From NCBI GenBank assembly GCA_900660155.1, contig CABFPE010000478.1, forward strand, positions 465,660-529,659: a stretch of 64,000 nucleotides of DNA. Reading direction: 5' to 3'. This DNA is from Hofstenia miamia (taxonomy: Eukaryota; Xenacoelomorpha; Acoela; Hofsteniidae). The notes below the pieces were generated by a model. That model did no database searches. It had not been told where the DNA came from and saw nothing but the letters and a program-made list of their open reading frames with translations. Of the stretch, positions 47,631-64,000 are shown one piece after another (position 1 is the stretch's first letter; each line of letters opens with the position of its first letter). The translations under genes and the position numbers were made by a program.

Positions 47631-49036
47631 CAGATATAGAAAGGAATCCAATAATTTAGGATCCCATCCGATCCAGATCCGAAACTTCATGATCCGGATC
47701 CGATGCGATCCGAATTTTTTAATGAATATTAGTTTTCGATCCAAAACGGATTCGAATATAAATAAGTATTCTAACAATAAATAAACATGGAATTAAAATA
47801 TATTTGTTTTTTTCAGATGTGAATAGAAGTTTTTAAGTACTTCAACACTGTCTTGAGATAAAAATGGACATAAGATATACGACAGGGTCGGGCTTGGCAC
47901 AAGGTATTGAAAAAATTGGACGACTTACGCAACAGTGCATGCAAATCAACTCAAATGTAGTGAATCCTGTATAGCTTAAAAGCAATCCCGTTGAAAAATC
48001 AATGGTAAATTCTGAAACATTGCAATATTATCAAATGCTCTTCTAGTTCTACAATCGAATACAGTCAATTTTGGACAAGCAAACCAAAAAAATTTAAAAT
48101 CATTTTGTCAACTACCCTAAACTGGCTATAATTTAAAGGGCCCCAACCGGATTTTCGGCCAATGTCCATCTATGTTTGAGATAGATTCTTTCTTTTATCT
48201 ATAGTTGTCCATCCAAAAGAAGCAAATCCGTTTCTGATTGACATGACTTTGATTATGAGTGGATAATTGATAATTGCGCTGTGAAAACTAAAACAAATAA
48301 ACAAATTGATTTCTTTGATTATTTGAAAGCTTTGTAACAATCTTATTCAGAAAATTGTCATCAACTATATTCATATTATATTTAAAGAGTTTAAATAGTT
48401 GAGCTTTTATGGCATTAACTCCCAATTAATTATCATATCCACATCCAAAAATCACCATTTTGCAGTGTTATTATGAATTAAAGTTGTTTCGAACAACAAG
48501 ATAAAACTTACTTCAAAATTCCAATTAATACGATGAAAACAAGAATAGCACAAGCAATGGCAAATTAAAGAAGAAACCCTAAAGTTATATTGCAAAACAT
48601 TAAAAAATTTTTTAGTAGAGTGGAATAAAATGGATAAAAAAATTCATTGTTTCAAACTAAATGTGAGATTTAAATATAACTTTTGAATTTTACTTTTCAT
48701 TGAAATTGGATACAAGATTGAATTAAAAATTTTAAATTTTATAAAAGCAACAAAGTTAATTAGTACCCCATTACTGTTATGAAAAGCCATGACTGTGACC
48801 ATTTTTGTATTAGTGATTACAATAATCGCAAACGTTCTGAAAACTAAGTTGATTTTGGAAGTTGCATCTTACATGAAAAGTTTTGATTGAAAAGTATACT
48901 AAATTATATTAGTATTATTAAATGTATAAAATTTACAATATACACAGTTCTTAAAAAAATTGGATCCAAAACAGATCTGCAATTTTCTCAAAATGTAGAT
49001 ACAATTCGGATCCGATCCGCTCCAATTCCATCTCTG
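47631..49036. mobile_element. hAT-type non-autonomous element, 1406 bp, perfect target duplication
   Basis: Flanked by identical 8-mers CTATTGCA (47623-47630 and 49037-49044), the hAT signature. Ends CAGATATAGAA (left) and CAGAGATGGAA (right, reverse complement) fit the hAT CAGRGATGGAA type. Near both ends gatccgatcc-like words are repeated (47660-47745; 48960-49022), as subterminal binding sites. I see no transposase frame inside; it is AT-rich filler. Confidence 0.88.
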
Positions 49037-49044
49037 CTATTGCA

Positions 49045-49423
49045 GGAAAGCGTTTATAATGGAAAGGTGAAACAAACAATTTAGTTCAAGACAACATATT
49101 AAAATATAGCCCATGAACATTCGTCATTTGTTTGAATATTCCGAACTATTGGAGGCTCCATGCAAAAAACCAAAATGTATCACTAAGAGTCGTGAAAATC
49201 AAATGCATGTCGAACACCCGGCATACCGAATCTAACGTGTTAAGGTTGTAAAAATACAAAAAATATTTTTAAATATGATGGACATTCTTTTCAGATCTTT
49301 ATGAAATTTAATTGATTGCATGCCTCGATATCCAATATTAACGATGTAATTGCATAACTAATCACTTTGTTTTTAGTATCTTTATTTGTAGAAAGTATTT
49401 TAATTTTTTTATAATTCTATTTA
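49045..49423. other. Intergenic stretch
   Basis: AT-rich, nothing recognised. Confidence 0.5.
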
Positions 49424-50022
49424 AAGTGGTGTGAAATCCAAGAGTAATCAATAAAAATTTAAGTTATGTACTTTATATTATAGTATTGTGTGATTGTTGA
49501 TGAAATAGTTAAAGAAAGCTAGTCTACTGATTCGTGACCGGTGTGGCTCAGAAACACATTCTGACTTTGCTTTCATGCATGATGGTGCAATATCATACTG
49601 CAAAACTTGTGGAAAAAAGTTTTCATGATTAATTGAAACTGAAGGTTCTTGATTAGTCAGTAAATTCTCTTGATTTGAATCCAATCGAGAACATTTGCGA
49701 TATATTGAAGACTAAAATTAGTAGAGCATCCAACAACAAAAATTCGACTTTTTGCAGTATTAAACAGATATTGGTACAAAGATGAAAAAATCTAGGCAAC
49801 TTGTCAGACTCTTATTAAATCAATGCAAAAACATTTGGCAGCCTGCATAAAAGCCAAAAGAGCACATACTAAGTACTGAAAAATATTTTTATAATCAATA
49901 TTGTGTGTTTTAATCTCATTAGTAACACAGTGTACTATACTTTTATTTACATGTTAGCAGAATTTAAATAAACGTTTGTACAGTAAACTTTTTCTGTTGC
50001 TCTATTGGATTTCACACCACTG
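49424..50022 (+). mobile_element. Deleted Tc1/mariner element with intact ends, 599 bp
   Basis: Terminal inverted repeats 49424-49441 and 50005-50022 (reverse complement CAGTGGTGTGAAATCCAA) match at 17 of 18, with TA on each side. Inside, a plus-strand scrap reads LDLNPIENICDILKTKI (near 49660-49715), the motif around the last catalytic residue of Tc1 transposases; before it, FMHDGAISYCKT carries the middle-Asp region. Full Tc1 elements are about 1.3-1.6 kb, so more than half is missing, and stops interrupt what is left. Confidence 0.88.
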
Positions 50023-50063
50023 TATATGCTGACCCTCAATACGTCTTAAAATATTTTTAATCT

Positions 50064-50414
50064 TTATGATTGATCAATCACAAAATGTCGATGTATCAGA
50101 CTTTTGATCACGAACTTTTTGTATGTAAAAGCTGCGATTGAATTGTAATTACTAATTTTGTATCTGTTGGCGTAATGTAATATGACAAATTTGCTTTTCC
50201 TTTCAATATTAATATTCAGGAATGGCAAAATTTTTGTTTTTTCTTCCTCAATAGTAAATTTAATTGCAGAATATAAAAAATTCAAGGAAGGAAACATGGC
50301 TTTAACATTATGTACTGATATAACTAGTTTTTCCCCGTCCAAATATGCAAGGTGTGCATACAAATATTCGAATTCCATTATTGTTGTGTTCAATTTTTCT
50401 AAAAAAAATTTCAA
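50064..50414 (-). pseudogene. Penelope-like reverse transcriptase scrap
   Basis: IKFTIEEEKTKILPFLNI matches the KFTIExExxxxLPFLDV block downstream of the RT active site in Penelope-like elements, followed by the usual KSLIHRHF ending. A fossil fragment, no ends identified. Confidence 0.6.
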
Positions 50415-51113
50415 GTAGGCTTAGGTATCAAATGTACACATCTGTTTACATGTACACACGCATTTTTGCATGATTGTAGATTTTGTTTTAAAATAGAATT
50501 GGCTTAGTTAAAGCCTGATCGCAAATGACCCAAAGGGTGCAGGTAAAATTGAACTACAGAAGCAGATTCAAAGGTGATTTGGGTTACTTGCCATCCTCCT
50601 TTTTTATTTGGGACCTATTCACACAAACAAAGTTTTATTTTCACAGCAATTTCCTATTCTAATCAAATTAAAAAAAGTCAAGAAAGCTTGGTTGCCGCCT
50701 ATTTAGTTATGAACACCTAGTAGATAATTTCACCTAATTGATGAAGTATTTTTGCCAAGAAAAACTATTAGGTTTTGCCAATGAATAAGTTTTTTTGACA
50801 TTAAATCGCTCTTTCAACTCTTGTTTGTTGTTGGCATAATTACATTGCGCCTTATCTGCAAAACTTCTAGCTCGCTCTTAACATTTTTGCTGGCCACGCT
50901 CACTCATAAATTCAAACATATCTGTATAAATGTTGCTTTCAGCAGTAATATTTAAAAAACGCAAGACAGTATAAGCGAAGATTTGTGAAACTTTTTATTA
51001 ATTAGAAAGAAATTGTAAATAGCTTTTTTACCAAAAAATTGAAATACAATTACAAAATTGAAAGTCGGATAATTGAATGCACTATTCAGCTATTTAGCCG
51101 GGAGAATGTAGTA
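50415..51113. other. Intergenic stretch
   Basis: AT-rich, nothing recognised. Confidence 0.5.
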
Positions 51114-51918
51114 GGGGAAAATGAGATAAAATGGTCTAGTGGATGCAGCACTGCATCAGAAACGGATAACATCCATTTGGGAGTTTGTTCAACTAAGGCA
51201 AAATTTGTATAGACTGGTGTTAATGCTTCTAATTTTAACAAGATGTATGTAAATATATAACGTTGTTTACAAAATTACATGCACCTGTGGCGAAACATAT
51301 GTTGGACAAACTTCAAGGCAATTATGAAGAATAATTTAAGAAGACTGAACATCAATAGAAATATCAAATCAAGTAAATCTCTTTGATTATCAATTCAGTT
51401 ATAAAAAATTATACAAAACGCAAGATCAAATTCCACTGAAAGCAGCTGAATCATTAAATATCTTTAAAACCAACTTTAAATAAAAAATTGACAATATTTA
51501 AAACATTTTCATTGAATTTATAAGTTTCATTAGATAGAATTTTGTAAAAATTTAGTGCGGTAAATTTTCATTTCTGATGATTCTAAAGATTTAGCGAAAT
51601 ATTTTGCTAATTATATTTCTATTAAACTGGTAAAATTCCTCTAGAAGAATATATACTGTTCGAGCGTACATTAACTGAATTATATCACAGTAATGTGCAT
51701 ATGGTAAGACGCAATTTTTGTTTTCTAAATTAAAGACTTTTTAAAAACATTGATTTTTATTTTCATTTAAAAAATCAAAGAAACTGAAGTAAATTACCTA
51801 TCTGATATGAAAATTTTGGCTATCTTGTAGTTAGATAATGGAATTTGTCAGCTTTGAACATATAAATGCAATTTTCAGGGCCATCTTCTTAACTGGCCTG
51901 TTTTACCCTACCTTCCCC
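51114..51918. mobile_element. Possible 805-bp element with decayed inverted ends
   Basis: Left GGGGAAAATGAGATAAAATG and right (reverse complement) GGGGAAGGTAGGGTAAAACA correspond with nearly all differences being transitions, and TA lies outside each end. The interior contains a Penelope-like scrap. Could be a chance pairing. Confidence 0.35.
51260..51485 (+). pseudogene. Penelope-like GIY-YIG scrap 1
   Basis: VYKITCTCGETYVGQTSRQL (51264-51323) is the GIY-YIG nuclease front (xYxxxCxCGxxYVGxTxR) of Penelope-like elements; a downstream frame resembles its end. A fossil fragment. Confidence 0.65.
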
Positions 51919-51929
51919 TATATCACCAA

Positions 51930-52190
51930 CATATGGACATAAAAATAAACTTCCCAAAGTAGTTTATGAAATTGCTTGCATTTGTGGTGAGCAATACATT
52001 GGAAAGCCGTTAAAAATCTACAAACAAGAAGTAAAAAGTCCTCTCCAATCACCAAAAAAACTGTGATATGAAATTTGCATATAAAACTTTATTCAAGGCA
52101 ATTGATAACTTTCAACTGAGTATCAGGAAATCAATTTATATAGAATTAAAGGAACAAAGGTTAAACATAAAAGATTAATATAAATAACTC
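51930..52190 (+). pseudogene. Penelope-like GIY-YIG scrap 2
   Basis: KLPKVVYEIACICGEQYIGK (near 51945-52005) is again a GIY-YIG front, with a downstream stretch like that of scrap 1. Related to but clearly different from scrap 1. Fossil. Confidence 0.6.
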
Positions 52191-52910
52191 AAATCTACCT
52201 AAGTTATTGTAAAGAAATCTATATATTGATGAATATTTTGACCAAGGAGAAAGAACATTGAAATATTCCAAGATTATAAAATAGATTAAAATTTTTCTTA
52301 AGGAAAAGTATTATACATCTTTTTTAAAAGGTATATTTACTGTACATAGTGTATTATTTTTGGTATGTATTTGTATGTATGTATATTCTATGACGCTTCT
52401 AATTGTTCAATTCAGTGACCGATTAAATGATAAGGTATCATATTAACACATGCTTAACATGAACATAAAAGTAATGCGAAAATAGGGTATATTTTATACT
52501 ATTCTAAGATGAAAATAATGCAAAAAATTTGCTATGCAGACGTCAAATATTAAACGAAATTAATATTTTCTGTTTACTTTAGATAATGACAATTGTATAA
52601 CTATTTTACTTTAAAGTCACAAAGCTACTCTAGCTAAAAGGCATTAGAAACTAAAATTAGCTTTATCTATACAGGAAAAATTAAAAACCTGAAGCACTCT
52701 TCTATTAAAAACTACCATTATCCTAAATTAAGTGCGCCAAACTTTTCCTAATGGAAATTTTAAACAATTATAACCGTCGAATATAGATTCTAGAAATGAT
52801 TAAAAACGCATTAATAAAACCTTAACCCTAAAAATCCATTGATATTTTACATATAAATCGCAATAACCGAGCATAAAAATAGAAAAATTACTTAAAACAA
52901 TCAAGTTTGC
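52191..52910. other. Intergenic stretch
   Basis: AT-rich, nothing recognised; its right edge is the 3' flank of the LIM gene. Confidence 0.5.
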
Positions 52911-52916
52911 TTTATT
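52911..52916 (-). promoter_or_regulatory. Probable poly(A) signal of the EPLIN-like gene
   Basis: AATAAA on the minus strand, about 125 bases past the stop codon. Confidence 0.6.
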
Positions 52917-53040
52917 AAATAACAAAATTAATTATTAATGTACAAGAAAGCCACACTACATCTAGAAAAGCTAAACCGTATAAAATATATCACAAGATGA
53001 AAGCTCAATTGGCACAAATAAGGGAATCATGCGTCACATG

Positions 53041-62045
<9,005 letters not shown>

Positions 62046-64000
62046 CTAAAAAAGCCCTTGATCAAGCTCTTGAGCAGTAAATGCTGAAACCGCAGCTGTG
62101 AGTATCTGAGGATGAGAATTGCTGATAGAAATTGCACTCCTGTAAGAATGCTTCAATTAAACGCTGACTTTTCTTTCCGCGAAAATTAACTAAAAAATTA
62201 AAAATATTAAGCAATTCTTTCTATTAAATTATCTGAATACAGAAGAGATTGTTAATATTTATATAGTGTGCAGCAAGACATTTTTCGAATGAAAAACATC
62301 AAACAACAAAATGAGCGAATGCACTAATATTTTGGTCTTAACTCCAAAATACATTTGGGCGTTTTCAAAAACATTCAACAAATTAATATTTAAAAAATCA
62401 AACATTCATGAGAATTCTTACTATTAAGCCTTATCTCATTTGTGTCAAGTGGCTCATTGGAAGGGGGAGTTCCAAACGCAGGCTGTCAATTCCTGCTTTA
62501 AGCTAAAGACGTCTCATTTGTGGTTGGGTGATATCTAAACATTTCTGTCCAGGTGCCTCAGTAATTCCTATTTTCTACAACTAGAAATAGGAAAAGACAT
62601 ATCTGAGAGCACACCCCAATTAAGGCTGGGCCACCACAATGTATCTTTCGCTTTATTAAGCTAGTTAATGACGAAATTTAATCAAATACATTACTATAGT
62701 ATAATTGCATCGCTAACTATTAAGAAATTTAAACAACGCTAAAATATACCATTTTGTGGTAACTCAATATCAGAATTGTGTCTTTCCGTTTACTAAAAAT
62801 TGATGGTCTCAACGCACGATGTTCACTTTCATTTATTTTTGCCTATTAATGACAAATGCTAACAATATTGTAATCAGCCTTGTTTAAACAAGAAGAAATC
62901 GCGTGGAGTATCCAGGAAAATAGTATCCATTTGCGGCAACCGACCAAAAATAGCCACTCTGAATAGAGGGATGTTTTGGTGGTGCACATGCAGAGTTGAA
63001 CAAAAGTATTCAGAAACAATTCTGCATTTATTCTTATTGGCGCCTTAGGGAACATCAGGACACATATATACAGTCTGTTCCATAAGTCCCTACAGACTAT
63101 ATATATATATATATATGTGTGTGTGTATGTGTGTGTATCTGATCAATATCTAAATGAAGTTACAATATGCATTTGGGTCTGTGAACATATTTTATATTAT
63201 AAATTAATTGTGTTCCTTTAATTGTCACAAAAGCCGATTTGCGTTCCAAAAACCGTGGATGATAATTTGGCTGCTGTATAGTAAATTGAAATGTTTGCGT
63301 GAGAATATCGACATTCTTACAATCTAATGAATTCCAAAAGCTACAAAAGCGAAATATTTATACAGAAGAATTTAATATATTTAATATAAAATATTAGAGA
63401 TCTTAGGCATTTGACGATCATTGCATGAATTGTAACCTGAAAAGAAATGTTTCAGAAGATAGATCAGACTATGCATCAGCAACACAATACATAAGTATTT
63501 CTTAGTTCACACAATTTAAATCAGAAATATTTTTGAAGATTTAATCCCAACAGTAACATTCAATTAGCTCGAATGAGCATAATTATGTTAATACAGCAAA
63601 ACATCTGAAAATATCCTAACTGAAATATTATAATACTGACAAAAATTTCAATGTTAAAAGTTAAGGCCTCTGAATATTCAAATGGCCTTTCATGCACGCA
63701 GAAAAACGTTAATGCAACCATCGCTATATGCTCTGATTTTTTAATTTGGTTCAGTTAAAATAATACGAACAATGTTAAAACTGTTTTAACACTTGCATAT
63801 AGTACTATATCTGTAATACTTGCTTAGAATACTGCAATGCAAAATGTAGTAATAAAAGTAAAATATAAAAAATGTGTTAAATGAATGTTTTTAATTACCC
63901 AGGTAAAACCTGAAAATATATAAATATTGCGAAAGTGAATTAGAACATTGCTATTCAAAAAACCATGCAGAAATGAACTAAACACCAATAGAAATGAGTA
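62046..64000. other. Right-hand flank
   Basis: AT-rich. On the minus strand near 62492-62440 the frame AFGTPPSNEPLDTNEIRLN follows a cag acceptor and ends at gtaaga; it might be another 5' exon. A TA/TG microsatellite lies at 63098-63136. Otherwise nothing. Confidence 0.4.
63098..63136. repeat. (TA)n(TG)n microsatellite
   Basis: TA units followed by TG units; to its left a short phrase acagtctgttccataag looks like a transposon end. Confidence 0.9.

Overview
This is animal nuclear DNA: strongly AT-rich, with spliced genes, introns from 42 bases to 8 kb, many (TA)n runs and abundant old transposons. It codes for metazoan protein families (doublecortin kinase, EPLIN-type LIM protein, p62-type PB1/ZZ protein). 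The sequence alone does not fix the phylum. A 202-base assembly gap lies inside a TA repeat, and two single Ns sit elsewhere.

Region 1 (423-32173, + strand) is one gene of sixteen coding exons in the window. The reading frame stays open across all fifteen junctions and predicts 1112 residues: two doublecortin (DC) domains, about 460 residues of charged Glu/Lys/Ala-rich coiled coil, and a complete DCLK-type Ser/Thr kinase. Its introns hold a Penelope-like element, a Tc1 remnant, hAT-type miniature elements, a foldback element and a LINE scrap.

Region 2 (32174-53040) is mostly a transposon graveyard. It holds two minus-strand LINE reverse-transcriptase remnants, a longer plus-strand LINE with a pentanucleotide tail, another LINE scrap, a 1.4-kb hAT-type element with a perfect 8-bp target duplication, a deleted Tc1 element with intact ends, and Penelope scraps. 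The only host gene seen is a compact intronless minus-strand gene for a 154-residue PB1-ZZ protein resembling the front of sequestosome-1/p62 (44376-43912).

Region 3 (53041-about 62045, - strand) is a multi-exon gene for an EPLIN/LIMA1-like protein. Short repeats of the form (W/F)E-x-G, about one or two per exon, end in a complete C-terminal LIM domain followed by the KGNYDEGFG signature. One exon can either splice on to the LIM exons or read through to an acidic tail and stop, so a LIM-less isoform is plausible. The rest, to 64000, is non-coding as far as I can see, apart from possible further 5' exons of this gene.

All three host genes belong to cytoskeletal or scaffold families (microtubules, actin, autophagy/signalling), but nothing in the sequence shows they are co-regulated. 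I searched by eye; no CRISPR array, rRNA or convincing tRNA was found.
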